From: Herbaspirillum chlorophenolicum
GTDB lineage: Bacteria; Pseudomonadota; Gammaproteobacteria; Burkholderiales; Burkholderiaceae_D
Direction: 5' to 3'
DNA length: 64,000 bases
Assembly: GCF_001189955.1 (NCBI RefSeq)
Contig: NZ_LFLT01000012.1
Location: forward strand, 1 to 64,000
Shown: in pieces, positions 1 to 10,300 of the stretch
Numbering within the stretch: position 1 is the stretch's first letter
Layout of the letters: the number at the start of each line of letters is the position of its first letter
Notes under the pieces: model-generated
Seen by the model: only the letters and a program-made list of their open reading frames with translations
Databases searched by the model: none
What the model was told of the DNA's origin: nothing
Position numbers and translations under genes: made by a program

Positions 1-222
1 GAAATGACATTTGAACGGCCCCGAGCGAGATCGGGAACAGGTTCTTGGCCAGCGGTATTGGCGGCAGGCCTGCGGGTAGTGCCAAGCAGCCCTGCGCCTT
101 TTCTTTTACACTGGCCGCTGGCAAGGCGACGCCAGTGCGCCACGCCGTAAGAGCCTGTTCCAAGACATAGAAATGCAGAAATGGCCGGTCGACCAGCCGC
201 CATCCACTACGGAGTTTCCCAG
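1..222. other. left-edge region, no gene assigned
   Basis: No gene can be called with confidence. The plus strand is open in frame 1 from base 1 to a TAA at 148-150, but the translation is not protein-like and has no family match that I recognise. The minus strand is open without a stop from about base 180 to base 1, and its last residues before the edge (ending in an in-frame Met at 10-8) look moderately protein-like, so the 5' end of a gene leaving the window leftwards is possible. The flanking sequence outside the window would decide. Confidence 0.2.
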
Positions 223-906
223 ATGAGTTTCGCCATTCCCGCGCCTGTCCAGCCCACTATTCCGGTGGTTGGCGGCGATCCTTTCCCGGTGCGCCGCATC
301 TATTGCGTCGGCCGCAACTACGCTGCCCACGCCCGCGAGATGGGCCATGATCCAGACCGCGAACCGCCATTCTTCTTCATGAAGCCGGCCGATGCCATCG
401 TGCCGACCGACTCGGTGGTGCCCTATCCGGCGGCCACCAGCGACTACCACCACGAGATCGAAATGGTGGTGGCATTAGGCCAGGGCGGGCGCGACGTGCC
501 GGTGGAAAAGGCGCTGGAACTGGTGTTCGGCTACGCCGTCGGGCTCGACATGACCCGCCGCGACATCCAGGCCGCCGCCAAGAAAATGGGCCGCCCCTGG
601 GACATGGCCAAGGGCTTCGACCAGTCGGCGCCATGCGCACCGCTGCTGCCGGTGTCCAAGGTCGGCCATCCCGACAAGGGCGCGGTCTGGCTCAAGGTCA
701 ATGGCGAAGTGCGCCAGCAGGGCGACCTGTCCGACCTGATCTGGAGCGTGGCTGAAACCATTTCCTACCTGTCGGGCCTGGTCGAGCTGTTCCCGGGCGA
801 CCTGATTTACACCGGCACGCCGGAAGGCGTGGGCGCCGTGGTCAAGGGCGACAAGCTGGAAGGCCATGTCGACGGTCTGCTCGATATCAACGTCACCATC
901 GGCTGA
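223..906 (+). CDS. fumarylacetoacetate hydrolase family protein
   Basis: A 227-residue FAA hydrolase-fold protein. The family hydrolyses or decarboxylates beta-diketo acids at the ends of aromatic and sugar catabolic routes using a divalent metal. The conserved core is visible: an early RIYCVGRNY segment, the metal-ligand stretch HHEIEMVVALG with Glu-x-Glu, the following Asp in GLDMTRRD, a KGFDQSAP segment, and the terminal GTPEGVG loop. Size and N-terminus resemble fumarylpyruvate hydrolase (NagK-like) proteins of betaproteobacteria, but the substrate cannot be read from sequence. The ATG at 223 is preferred over the in-frame ATG at 181 because GGAG lies at 211-214 with an 8-base spacer. No pathway partner is adjacent. 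Confidence 0.85.
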   Translation: MSFAIPAPVQPTIPVVGGDPFPVRRIYCVGRNYAAHAREMGHDPDREPPFFFMKPADAIVPTDSVVPYPAATSDYHHEIEMVVALGQGGRDVPVEKALELVFGYAVGLDMTRRDIQAAAKKMGRPWDMAKGFDQSAPCAPLLPVSKVGHPDKGAVWLKVNGEVRQQGDLSDLIWSVAETISYLSGLVELFPGDLIYTGTPEGVGAVVKGDKLEGHVDGLLDINVTIG

Positions 907-910
907 CCCG

Positions 911-971
911 GCCGGGTTTTTCTTCCCGGCTGAATGAAGCAAGCGCCGCGGCCTTGACGGGAGCGGCGCTT
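911..971 (+). terminator. two hairpins after the FAA hydrolase gene
   Basis: Two inverted repeats follow the stop codon: GCCGGG (911-916) with CCCGGC (925-930), with a T-rich loop, and AAGCGCCG (941-948) with CGGCGCTT (964-971). Neither has a clean following T-run, so intrinsic termination is only probable. Confidence 0.4.
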
Positions 972-1082
972 GGTCTTTCGGGATGGTCATGAGAAATGTT
1001 AAAATAACAACATTTTGTGCCGATTTGCCCGCCTTCACGGAGGCGGACACCAAACTGTCATGAAGCCTGTTGCGATGCGGCG

Positions 1083-1088
1083 TATAAT
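1083..1088 (+). promoter_or_regulatory. candidate -10 element for rhlE
   Basis: A perfect TATAAT sits 244 bases before the helicase start. No good -35 hexamer is found at 16-18 bases upstream, so the promoter call rests on the -10 alone. Confidence 0.35.
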
Positions 1089-1331
1089 AGCGGTCTTCCG
1101 GGTAATACGGCCAGCGCGCCTTCTGCGCGTTCGCACTTGCAGATTAAATGTGAACAGGTCCTGGGCCCGGTCAGCATATGCATCATCCGAAGCGAGCCGC
1201 CGCGTTGATTTGGCCCGGCCTCGCGTAATACTCTTCAACACTGAAAGCAATTGAACCCGTGCGCATGCACCCCATGCATCGGAGCCGTTGTACAGGCTGC
1301 CGCGGCGCTGTCGCACCGTTCGCAATAAACC

Positions 1332-2786
1332 ATGTCCGACACCACGCCCGCGTCCGCAGCACCGGCTGCACCCGCCGTCCGCTTTGAAGATTTCGGCCTC
1401 TCGCCAGATATCCTGAAGGCCTTGGCCGAACAAGGCTATGTCCATCCCACCCCGATCCAGGCGCAGGCGATTCCCGTCGTGCTGCAGGGGCGCGATGTGA
1501 TGGGGGCGGCGCAGACCGGCACCGGCAAGACCGCCGGCTTCTCGCTGCCCATCATCCAGCGCCTGCTGGCCTACGCCAGCACCAGCGTATCGCCCGCGCG
1601 CCACCCGGTGCGCGCGCTGATCCTGACGCCGACCCGCGAGCTGGCCGACCAGGTGGCCGACAACGTCAAGGCCTATTCGCGCTTCACGCCGCTGCGCTCG
1701 ACCGTGGTGTTCGGCGGCATCGACATGGCGCCGCAGACCGCCGCGCTGCGCGCCGGCGTCGAGATCGTGATCGCCACCCCGGGCCGCCTGCTCGACCACG
1801 TGCAGCAAAAGACGGTGAACCTGTCGCAGACCCAGATCCTGGTGATGGACGAAGCCGACCGCATGCTCGACATGGGCTTTTTGCCCGACCTGCAGCGCAT
1901 CATCAACCTGCTGCCCAAGCAGCGCCAGAACCTGATGTTCTCGGCGACCTTTTCGCCCGAGATCAAGAAGCTGGCCGCCAGCTTCCAGAACAACCCGGTC
2001 ACCATTGAAGTCGCGCGCAGCAATGCCACCGCCGAGACCGTCACGCAAACCATTTACAAGGTCGATGAGAGTGCCAAGCTCGATGCCGTCGGCTACATCA
2101 TCCGCGAGCGCGGTTTGAAGCAGGTGATCGTGTTCTCCAACACCAAGATCGGCGCCTCGCGCCTGGCGCGCCAGTTGGAGAAGGACGGTGTCAATGCCTC
2201 CGCCATCCACGGCGACAAGAGCCAGTCCGAGCGCATGGCTGCGCTGGAAGCCTTCAAGCAAGGCCAGATCGAAGTACTGGTGGCGACCGACGTGGCCGCC
2301 CGTGGCCTTGATATCGCCGAACTGCCTTGCGTGATCAACTACGACCTGCCTTACAACGCCGAGGACTATGTCCACCGCATCGGCCGTACCGGCCGCGCCG
2401 GCGCATCGGGCGACGCCATTTCGCTGTTTTGCGATAAGGACGAGCGCTTGCTGGTCGATATCGAAAAGCTGATCAAGAAGAAATTCGAGCGCGCAGAACT
2501 GGCCGGCTTTACCCCGCGTACGCGCGAACGCCATGAGCGCGCGGAGCGCGGCGAACGTAGCGACCGCGGTGAGCGCAGTGAACGCGGCGGCCGTCCCGAG
2601 CGGAGCGAGCGCAGCCGTGATGGCGGTGCTCCCGTTTCGCGCCGCGAAAAGGTGGACCCGTGGTTCCTCAAGCCTTATGAGCCGACCGGCATTGAAGAGG
2701 AGTCCACCAAGCCGGAGATCCTGCCCAAGTCGAATCGCCCCAAGCCCAAGGTGGCGGCGTTGCTGGGCGGGATGCCCAAGCGTTGA
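1332..2786 (+). CDS. rhlE: DEAD-box ATP-dependent RNA helicase, RhlE type
   Basis: A 484-residue DEAD-box helicase that unwinds structured RNA in ribosome assembly and mRNA turnover. All core motifs are present in order: Q motif (about 18-46), AQTGTGKT (60-67), PTRELAD (100-106), ATPGRLLDH (148-156), DEAD (173-176), SAT (204-206), FSNTK, ATDVAARGLDI and HRIGRTGRAG (near 350). After the core comes a basic tail of repeated ERGER/DRGER/ERSER units and then a conserved-looking basic C-terminus, typical of RhlE-group RNA-binding extensions. There is no strong ribosome binding site directly before the ATG. The gene is monocistronic, followed by a strong terminator. Assignment to RhlE rather than DbpA, SrmB or CsdA rests on overall layout. 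Confidence 0.9.
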   Translation: MSDTTPASAAPAAPAVRFEDFGLSPDILKALAEQGYVHPTPIQAQAIPVVLQGRDVMGAAQTGTGKTAGFSLPIIQRLLAYASTSVSPARHPVRALILTPTRELADQVADNVKAYSRFTPLRSTVVFGGIDMAPQTAALRAGVEIVIATPGRLLDHVQQKTVNLSQTQILVMDEADRMLDMGFLPDLQRIINLLPKQRQNLMFSATFSPEIKKLAASFQNNPVTIEVARSNATAETVTQTIYKVDESAKLDAVGYIIRERGLKQVIVFSNTKIGASRLARQLEKDGVNASAIHGDKSQSERMAALEAFKQGQIEVLVATDVAARGLDIAELPCVINYDLPYNAEDYVHRIGRTGRAGASGDAISLFCDKDERLLVDIEKLIKKKFERAELAGFTPRTRERHERAERGERSDRGERSERGGRPERSERSRDGGAPVSRREKVDPWFLKPYEPTGIEEESTKPEILPKSNRPKPKVAALLGGMPKR

Positions 2787-2809
2787 GCCGCTCCGGTTCA
2801 AGATGAAAG

Positions 2810-2831
2810 CCCGCAGATGCGGGCTTTTTTT
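2810..2831 (+). terminator. intrinsic terminator of rhlE
   Basis: Stem GCCCGC (2810-2815) / GCGGGC (2820-2825) with AGAT loop, followed directly by six T residues. Confidence 0.85.
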
Positions 2832-2863
2832 ATGTGGTGCGGCGACGGGAGGGCTAAGCCGAG

Positions 2864-3748
2864 TCATCTTGCGCCGAAGCGCGCATCCCACGCCGACAGC
2901 GCCAGGCGCCAGAAGCTTTCACGGTCATGTCCCGGGGCTGTATCCAATCCAAGAAATGCCGCCGCCCGTTGCAACTCCTTCAACGGCTGGCCGAGATCGA
3001 TCGCCTGCGCGCCGTTCTGCTTGGAAAATTTCTCGCCCACGTCATTCATCAGCAGCGGCACATGCAGGTAGCGTGGTGTCGGATAGCCCAGCAGGCCCTG
3101 CAGGTAGATCTGGCGTGCCGTCGAATCCAGCAGGTCGGCGCCGCGCACGATGTCGGTGACGCCCTGGTCGGCATCGTCCACTACCACCGCCAGCTGATAC
3201 GCCCAAAAACCATCGGCGCGCTGCAGGATAAAGTCACCTGCTTCCGTAGCCAAATGCTGCTGTTGCGGGCCCAGCCAGCGGTCGTTGAAGCGCACCAGTT
3301 CATCCGGCATGCCGGCGTCGGGGACACGCAAGCGCAGCGTTCGCGCCACCTTGCCGGGCGCCAGCCCGTGGCGGCAGGTGCCGGGATAGATGGCCGCGCC
3401 GTCGCTGGCGACGCCAACGCGCGAGTCGGCGATTTCCTTGCGGCTGCAGCCGCAAGGGTAGGCGTGCGCGCCCAATTGCTTGCGCGCCGCCTGGTAACGG
3501 GGCTTGCGCTGGCTTTGCACCCATACCGGGCCGTCCGGCTGCATGTCCAGTGCCGCCAGCGTTGCCAGGATGCCGTCGGCGGCGCCGGGAACGGTGCGGG
3601 TTTCATCGATATCTTCAATGCGCACCAGCCAGCTGCCGCCATGTACGCGCGCATCCAGGAAACTGGCCAGTGCCGCAACCAGCGAACCTGCGTGCAGCGG
3701 ACCGGAAGGCGAGGGGGCGAAGCGGCCCGTATAAGCGCTTCTGCTCAT
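2864..3748 (-). CDS. gluQ: glutamyl-Q tRNA(Asp) synthetase
   Basis: A 294-residue truncated glutamyl-tRNA synthetase paralogue that attaches glutamate to queuosine-34 of tRNA(Asp). Visible: the N-terminal GRFAPSPSGPLHAGS (HIGH-type signature), the aminoacyl site LVRIEDIDETR, the zinc-binding cysteines in CGCSRKEI and a further Tyr/Cys pair in YPGTCR, and a KFSKQN variant of KMSKS. There is no C-terminal anticodon-binding domain, and the length matches the GluQRS family. The start ATG (3748-3746) overlaps the stop of the upstream lysR gene as ATGA, implying translational coupling. An upstream in-frame extension to 4168 lies inside lysR and is rejected. Confidence 0.93.
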   Translation of the reverse strand: MSRSAYTGRFAPSPSGPLHAGSLVAALASFLDARVHGGSWLVRIEDIDETRTVPGAADGILATLAALDMQPDGPVWVQSQRKPRYQAARKQLGAHAYPCGCSRKEIADSRVGVASDGAAIYPGTCRHGLAPGKVARTLRLRVPDAGMPDELVRFNDRWLGPQQQHLATEAGDFILQRADGFWAYQLAVVVDDADQGVTDIVRGADLLDSTARQIYLQGLLGYPTPRYLHVPLLMNDVGEKFSKQNGAQAIDLGQPLKELQRAAAFLGLDTAPGHDRESFWRLALSAWDARFGAR

Positions 3749-4683
3749 GCGTTCTTTCCGGGCGCGACCGGCCCCAGCAGCATGCGTTGCACTTCCGGCC
3801 GGGACAGGTATTGGATGAACCACTTCAGCGACTTGCCCTGTTCCCCCTTGGGCCAGGCGATCATGAAATTGTCGTTGGGTTTGGCGGCCAGCGTCTGTTT
3901 CTCGACCAGCGCGCCGCTGGCCAGGTAAGGCTCGGCCCAGATGCGCGGCAGGTGGCCGCAGCCCAGGCCGGCCAATTGCGCTTCCAGCTTGTCGGCCACC
4001 GTGGCCACTGTCAGCGTCTCCTGGCCGGACAGCAGCCCCATGGTCAATGTCGGCAGCGACTGGCTGTTGTCGCCCACGGCCACGGCGCGGTGGCTGCGCA
4101 CCTGCTCGGCCGGCAGCGGTTCCGCGGCATTCGCCAGCGGATGCTGGGGCGCGACAGCAAAGACCCAATCCACCGTGCCCAGGTCATGCATCTGGAAGCG
4201 TCCGCTGGTGCGCACGATTTCCGGCCCGTCCAGCGTCACGCCGATGACCAGGTTGGCGCGGCCTTCGATCAGCTTTTCCCAGGCGCCGGTCAGCACACCC
4301 GGCGTGAAGCGCAGCCGGGTGCCGGACTGTTCGCGGTCGAAGGCCTCGATGATGGGCAGCATCTTGCCGAACGGGATCAGGCTGTTGAGCACGATGTGCA
4401 ACTCGGTCTCGCGTCCGGTGGCGGTGCGCTTGACGCGCTGCTCAAGGTCGTTGGCGGCCAGCAGCAGATGGCGGCCTTCCTGCAACAACTGCTGGCCGGC
4501 CGGGGTCAGCTGGGCGCGGTGGCCGCGACGGTCGAACAGCAGGACGTCAAGGTCGTCTTCCAGCTTGCGCACGCTGTAGGTGAGCGCAGAGGGCACGCGA
4601 TCCAGGGCCAGCGCGGCGGCGGCGAAGCTGCCTTTGCGGTCGATCATGTCGAGGATCAGCAGGGATTCCAGGGTCAGGTTCAA
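3745..4683 (-). CDS. LysR-family transcriptional regulator
   Basis: A 312-residue LysR regulator: N-terminal winged helix-turn-helix (about 5-62, including GSFAAAALALDRVPSALTYS) followed by a two-lobed effector domain. It is divergent from the pirin and quinone reductase genes, and regulators of this type commonly control such neighbours. The start is a TTG at 4683-4681: the next Met lies inside the first helix, and GAGG precedes the TTG with about seven bases between. The gene ends in an ATGA overlap with gluQ, so tRNA modification is tied to its transcription. The inducer is unknown. Confidence 0.88.
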   Translation of the reverse strand: MNLTLESLLILDMIDRKGSFAAAALALDRVPSALTYSVRKLEDDLDVLLFDRRGHRAQLTPAGQQLLQEGRHLLLAANDLEQRVKRTATGRETELHIVLNSLIPFGKMLPIIEAFDREQSGTRLRFTPGVLTGAWEKLIEGRANLVIGVTLDGPEIVRTSGRFQMHDLGTVDWVFAVAPQHPLANAAEPLPAEQVRSHRAVAVGDNSQSLPTLTMGLLSGQETLTVATVADKLEAQLAGLGCGHLPRIWAEPYLASGALVEKQTLAAKPNDNFMIAWPKGEQGKSLKWFIQYLSRPEVQRMLLGPVAPGKNA

Positions 4684-4747
4684 GAGGGCGCCTCGTCGGT
4701 TTTTATCTTGTTTAAATTATTTGAATGAGCTGTATGAATTTTAGGCC

Positions 4748-4778
4748 TTATACCAGAAAAATATAGTGTCTATAGTGG
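4748..4778 (+). promoter_or_regulatory. promoter and repeated operator-like sequence upstream of pirin gene
   Basis: TTATAC (4748-4753) and TATAGT (4771-4776) are spaced by 17 bases, forming a plausible sigma-70 promoter. The -10 region is embedded in a direct repeat, ATATAGTG(TC)TATAGTGG (4761-4778), which could be a regulator site for the divergent LysR protein. The binding assignment is inference. Confidence 0.5.
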
Positions 4779-4846
4779 CTACATCGACAAACAATTTGTA
4801 TGAATCAATTCCGAGGCATACAGAATTCACTGAAAGGGGTGTTGTC

Positions 4847-5548
<702 letters not shown>

Positions 5549-5565
5549 ACCTGTTTTTGCAGTAC

Positions 5566-5596
5566 CCGCCGGAGCCGATCACCCGGCGGTTTTTTC
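5566..5596 (+). terminator. intrinsic terminator between pirin and quinone reductase genes
   Basis: Stem CCGCCGG (5566-5572) / CCGGCGG (5583-5589) followed by six T residues. It would attenuate rather than join the two genes. Confidence 0.75.
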
Positions 5597-5630
5597 ACAC
5601 AGTCAAACTCCCACTCGAGAAGGAAACATC

Positions 5631-6206
5631 ATGAGCAAAGTCGCCATCGTCTACCATTCCGGCTACGGCCACACCAAGAAGCAGGCCGAAGCCGTACAGG
5701 CCGGGGCTGCATCGGTTGCCGGCGCCAGCGTCGACCTGATCGCCATCAATGCCGAAGGCAACATCACCGACGCCGACTGGGCGACGCTGGATGCGGCCGA
5801 CGCCATCATCTTCGGTTCGCCGACCTACATGGGCAGCGTTTCGTGGCAGTTCAAGAAATTTGCCGACGCTTCTTCCAAGCCCTGGTTCAGCCAGAACTGG
5901 AAAGACAAGGTCGGCGCCGCCTTCACCAACTCGGCGACCATGAACGGCGACAAGCTGTCGACCCTGCACTACCTGTTCACGCTGGGCATGCAGCACAGCA
6001 TGATCTGGGTCGGCACCGGCCTGATGCCTTCCAACAGCAAGGCCGCACAGCGCAACGACATCAACTTCGTCGGCTCCTTCTCGGGCCTGATGGCGCAAAG
6101 CCCGTCGGACTCCTCGCCGGAAGAAGGCCCGCTCCCGGGCGACCTGGCAACTGCCAAGCTGTTCGGTGCACGCGTGGCTGAAACTGCCGCCAAGTTCAAG
6201 AAGTAA
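5631..6206 (+). CDS. flavodoxin-fold NAD(P)H:quinone oxidoreductase (WrbA-like)
   Basis: A 191-residue flavodoxin-fold protein. The N-terminal VAIVYHSGYGHTKKQAEAV is the FMN phosphate loop, and FGSPTYMGSVSWQFK with the later FTNSATMNGDK are the further FMN-contact loops of the WrbA/NQO family. Members reduce quinones by two electrons and limit redox cycling. A strong ribosome binding site GAGAAGGAA (5617-5625) fixes the start. The gene sits behind a pirin gene and a divergent LysR regulator, so it is likely induced by the same signal. It is shorter and more diverged than classical WrbA (about 198 residues), so I leave the symbol blank. Confidence 0.88.
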   Translation: MSKVAIVYHSGYGHTKKQAEAVQAGAASVAGASVDLIAINAEGNITDADWATLDAADAIIFGSPTYMGSVSWQFKKFADASSKPWFSQNWKDKVGAAFTNSATMNGDKLSTLHYLFTLGMQHSMIWVGTGLMPSNSKAAQRNDINFVGSFSGLMAQSPSDSSPEEGPLPGDLATAKLFGARVAETAAKFKK

Positions 6207-6223
6207 TCAGGCGTTCGCGCAGT

Positions 6224-6251
6224 AAAAAGCCCACCTTGCGGTGGGCTTTTT
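6224..6251. terminator. bidirectional terminator
   Basis: GCCCACC (6229-6235) / GGTGGGC (6240-6246) with TTGC loop, five A residues on the left and five T on the right. It separates the converging quinone reductase and trhO genes and serves both. Confidence 0.9.
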
Positions 6252-6274
6252 CATTGGCGCGGAGCGCTGGGCGA

Positions 6275-7165
6275 TCAGGCTTGCGCGGCAGCCGCTGTGC
6301 CGGCATCGGCCACGGCGCGTTGCTTGGACGCGCAATGCGGGCAGGACTTGCCCGGCACGTAATCCGGCGACAACTGCTCGCGTGGCGTGACCACGGCGCG
6401 ACAGGCGAAGCATTGCGCGGTCTGGCTTTCCTTCAGGTCGGGACTCAGCGCGGTGCGGTAGTCGAAGACGAAGCAGTCGCCTTGGTAGTGGGCGCCGCCG
6501 ACTTCCTCGAAGTAGCGCAGGATGCCGCCTTCGAGCTGGTAGACGCTGTCGTAGCCGATGTTCTGCATGTGGATCGCCGCTTTTTCGCAGCGGATGCCGC
6601 CGGTGCAGAAGGTGACCACGGTCTTGCCGTCGAAGTCGGGCTTGTGGTCGGCGATGACCTGCGGGAATTCGGTGAACTTGGCGATACGGTAGTCGACCGT
6701 GTTGTCGAAAGTGCCCACATCAACCTCGAAGGCGTTGCGGGTATCGACCATCACCACGGGGCGGCCAGCGTCATCGTGGCCCTGGTCCAGCCAGCGCTTC
6801 AGGTCTTGCGGCTCCACCGACGGGGCGCGGCCTTCTTCCGGCTTGATCAGCGGGTGCTTCATCGTGATGATTTCAGCCTTGAGCTTGACCAGCATGCGGG
6901 TGAAGGGTTGCTTTTCGGAAAAGCTCTCCTTGACCACGATGTCGGCGAAGCGCTCATCGGCGCGCAGCCAGGCCAGGAAGGCGTCGATCTCATGGCGCAG
7001 GCCGGCCAGGAACAGGTTGATGCCTTCCGGGGTCAGCAATATGGTGCCGCGCAGGTTGTGCTTTTGGCAAAATTCCAGGAATTGCGGACGCTTCTCGGCC
7101 GTGTCGTCGAAGGTGATGAATTTGTAGGCGGCGATGTTGACGTAGGGTGTATCCGGGGACTGCAT
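6275..7165 (-). CDS. trhO: tRNA uridine(34) 5-hydroxylase, rhodanese type
   Basis: A 296-residue TrhO (YceA) protein, which makes 5-hydroxyuridine at position 34 of certain tRNAs in an oxygen-dependent reaction. The N-terminal acylphosphatase-like domain (about 1-100) is followed by a rhodanese domain with the active-site loop CTGGIRC (Cys187 and Cys193), then a C-terminal Cys-rich element CFACR...CPHC that looks like a zinc site. Length and order match the family. A TATAAT (7203-7198 on the minus strand) lies 33 bases upstream of the ATG and may be the -10 element. The gene is single, divergent from dnaE. Confidence 0.92.
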   Translation of the reverse strand: MQSPDTPYVNIAAYKFITFDDTAEKRPQFLEFCQKHNLRGTILLTPEGINLFLAGLRHEIDAFLAWLRADERFADIVVKESFSEKQPFTRMLVKLKAEIITMKHPLIKPEEGRAPSVEPQDLKRWLDQGHDDAGRPVVMVDTRNAFEVDVGTFDNTVDYRIAKFTEFPQVIADHKPDFDGKTVVTFCTGGIRCEKAAIHMQNIGYDSVYQLEGGILRYFEEVGGAHYQGDCFVFDYRTALSPDLKESQTAQCFACRAVVTPREQLSPDYVPGKSCPHCASKQRAVADAGTAAAAQA

Positions 7166-7343
7166 GGTTCTTTGCTCTAAGTCTTTGAATTGTCAGCATT
7201 ATATACGCGCCAGCATGGTCTTCGCAGCTATTTGGCGCTTCTCTGATACAGATCAAGCGCGTCCTTCGACCGCAGCCGGCAGGCTTGCGTGATGCCTTGT
7301 CAAGCAGGATTTGCATGCGCAAAAACCGGCTAATTCCAGAGAG

Positions 7344-7376
7344 GGGAGCTCCCAACCTCCGGTAAAATGTGGCCCC
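7344..7376 (+). promoter_or_regulatory. palindrome and -10 box immediately before dnaE
   Basis: A perfect ten-base palindrome GGGAGCTCCC (7344-7353) precedes TAAAAT (7363-7368). Only eight bases separate that hexamer from the dnaE ATG, and there is no Shine-Dalgarno sequence in the gap, so initiation from it would give a leaderless or near-leaderless mRNA. Confidence 0.4.
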
Positions 7377-10300
7377 ATGACTACACCGCAATTCGTTCAC
7401 CTCCGACTGCATTCGGAGTACTCCATCGTCGACGGCCTGGTGCGCATCGATGATGTCGTCCAGGCTGCCGCCAAGGATGGCCAGGCGGCGATGGCCGTCA
7501 CCGATCTGACCAACCTGTTCGGCATGGTCAAGTTCTACAAAGCCGCGCGCGGCAAGGGCATCAAGCCGATCGCCGGCTGCGACATCTGGATCACCAATGA
7601 CGCCGACCGCGAAAAGCCCGCACGCCTGCTGCTGCTGGTGAAAAACCACCACGGCTACCTGCAGTTATGCGAATTGCTGTCCCGGGCCTGGCTGGAAAAT
7701 ATTTACAAGGGCCGTGCCGAAGTGCGCATGGAGTGGCTGGACGCGTTGCGCCGCCAGGAAGGCGGCAATGGCCTGATCGCCTTGTCCGGCGCCCAGGGCG
7801 GCGACGTCGGCCAGGCCATCGACAATAGCAATATCGCGTTGGCGGAAGAATGTGCCAAACGTTGGGCAGACATTTTCCCGGGGGCCTATTACCTCGAGAT
7901 CCAGCGCGCGGGCCATCCCAACATGGATATCCAGGTGCGCCAGACCGTGGCACTGGGCGCCAGGCTGGGCTTGCCGACAGTGGCTACGCACCCGATCCAG
8001 TTCCAGTCCACCGAGGAATTCATCGCCCACGAGGCGCGCACCTGCATTGCTGAAGGCGAGATCCTGGCCAATGCGCGCCGTGTACGCCGCTTCAACGATC
8101 AGCAATACTTCAAGTCGCAGGCCGAGATGGCCGAGCTGTTCGCCGACCTGCCCGGCGCCATCGCCAACACCATCGAGATCGCCAAGCGCTGCAACCTGGT
8201 GCTGCAGTTGGGCAAGCCGCAACTGCCCGACTTCCCTACGCCGGACGGCATGACCATCGACGACTTCCTGGTGGCCCAGACCAAGGCCGGCCTGGTAGAA
8301 CGCCTGAAGCACCTGTATCCGGACGAGGTCCAGCGCGAGAAGGAACGCCCGCGCTATGAGGCACGGCTGCAGTTCGAGAACGATACGATCATCAAGATGA
8401 AGTTCCCGGGCTACTTCCTGATCGTGGCCGACTTCATCCAGTGGGCCAAGAACAACGGCGTGCCGGTCGGCCCCGGCCGGGGTTCCGGCGCCGGTTCGCT
8501 GGTGGCTTACTGCCTGCTGATCACCGACCTCGATCCGCTGCGCTACAACCTGCTGTTCGAACGTTTCCTGAACCCGGAACGGGTCTCGATGCCCGACTTC
8601 GACATCGACTTTTGCCAGGAAGGCCGCGACCGCGTCATCCAGTACGTGAAGGACCGCTACGGCAAGGAGGCGGTCTCGCAGATCGCCACTTTCGGCACCA
8701 TGGCCGCCAAGGGTGCGGTGCGCGATGTGGGGCGCGTGCTCGATCTCGGCTACAACTTCTGCGACGGCATCTCCAAGCTGATTCCGTTCAAGCCGGGCAA
8801 GCTGGTGACGCTGGCCGACGCCATCGAAGAAGAGCCGCTGCTCAAGGAGCGCCTCGAGAACGAAGAAGAAGTGAAGCAGTTGATGGGCCTGGCCCAGCAG
8901 GTCGAAGGCATCGCCCGCAATATCGGCATGCACGCCGGCGGCGTGCTGATCGCTCCCGGCAAGCTGACCGACTTCTGCCCGCTTTACACGCAGGGCGGCG
9001 ACGCCGGCGTGGTCTCGCAATACGACAAGGACGACGTGGAAGCCGTCGGCCTGGTGAAGTTCGACTTTTTGGGCTTGACCACGCTGACCATCCTCGACCG
9101 TGCCGAGCGCTACATCCGCATGCTCGATCCGGCCATGGCCGACTTCGATTTGGCCAAGCTGCCGTTGAACGACCGCGCCTCCTACGATCTGCTGACCAAG
9201 GCCAAGACGGTCGCCGTGTTCCAGCTTGAAAGCCGCGGCATGCAAGGCATGCTCAAGGACGCGCGCCCCGACCGCTTCGAGGACATCATCGCGCTGGTGG
9301 CGCTGTACCGCCCGGGCCCGATGGACCTGATCCCCGACTTCTGCAAGCGCAAGCACGGCGAAGCCTTCGACTACCCGGACCCGCGTACCGAGGGCATCCT
9401 CTCCGAGACCTACGGCATCATGGTCTACCAGGAGCAGGTGATGCAGATGGCGCAGGTGATCGGCGGCTACTCGCTGGGCGGCGCCGACTTGCTGCGCCGT
9501 GCGATGGGCAAGAAGAAGGCCGAGGAAATGGCCAAGCACCGCGAGCTGTTCCGCGAGGGCGCGGCCAAGAACGGCCTGTCGACCGAGAAGGCCGACGAGA
9601 TTTTCGACTTGATGGAAAAGTTCGCCGGCTACGGCTTCAACAAGTCGCACGCCGCCGCCTATGCGCTGCTGTCGTATTACACCGCCTACCTGAAGGCGCA
9701 CCATCCGGCCGCGTTCATGGCAGCCAACTTGTCGCTGGCGATGGAAGACACCGACAAGGTCAAGATCCTGATCGAAGACGCGATCGACATCTGCAAGCTG
9801 TCTATCCTGCCGCCCGATATCAACCAGTCCGACTATCGCTTCATGCCGGTGGGCGAACCAGGCAAGAAGGCCACGCAGGTCCGTTACGGCCTGGGCGCAG
9901 TCAAGGGCGCCGGCCAGAACGCCATCGAATCCATCCTCGAAGCGCGCAAGGAAGGCCCGTTCAAGGACCTGTTCGACTTCGCCAAGCGGGTCGACAAGAA
10001 ACAGATCAACCGCCGCACCATCGACTCGCTGATCCGCGCCGGCGCCTTCGACTGCTTCAAGGTCGACCGCGCCATCCTGCAAGCCTCGGTCAACCTGGCC
10101 TGGGAAAGCGCCGAGCAAGCCGAGAAGTCGGCCAATCAGGTCAGCCTTTTTGGCGGCGACGACAGCGATCTCGAAGCGCCGCTGGAATACGTGCAAGTCA
10201 CGCCGTGGAGCGACAAGCAGCGCCTGACCGAAGAGAAGGGCGCGCTGGGCTTCTACCTGTCGGGCCACCTGTTCTCGGCTTACGAAAAGGAAGTGCGCCG

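Larger units (their letters stand above)
907..1331. other. 425-base intergenic region upstream of the RNA helicase
   Basis: Beyond the two hairpins, this stretch holds an AT-rich inverted repeat AAATGTT (994-1000) / AACATTT (1009-1015) and a TATAAT hexamer at 1083-1088. No coding frame is convincing. If the TATAAT is the -10 element, the helicase mRNA has a leader of about 240 bases. Confidence 0.5.

Noticed and set aside
2520-2640. Tandem repeat in the tail of rhlE as a DNA repeat array
   Set aside because: The repeated GAGCGC-type units encode the Arg/Glu/Gly tail common in RhlE helicases; they are too irregular to be a CRISPR or satellite array.
1035-2891. 618-codon open frame antisense to rhlE
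   Set aside because: Shadow of the helicase, which has all nine helicase motifs.
3749-4168. Upstream extension of gluQ to 4168
   Set aside because: It lies wholly inside the lysR gene in another frame; the ATGA overlap at 3745-3748 is a far better start.
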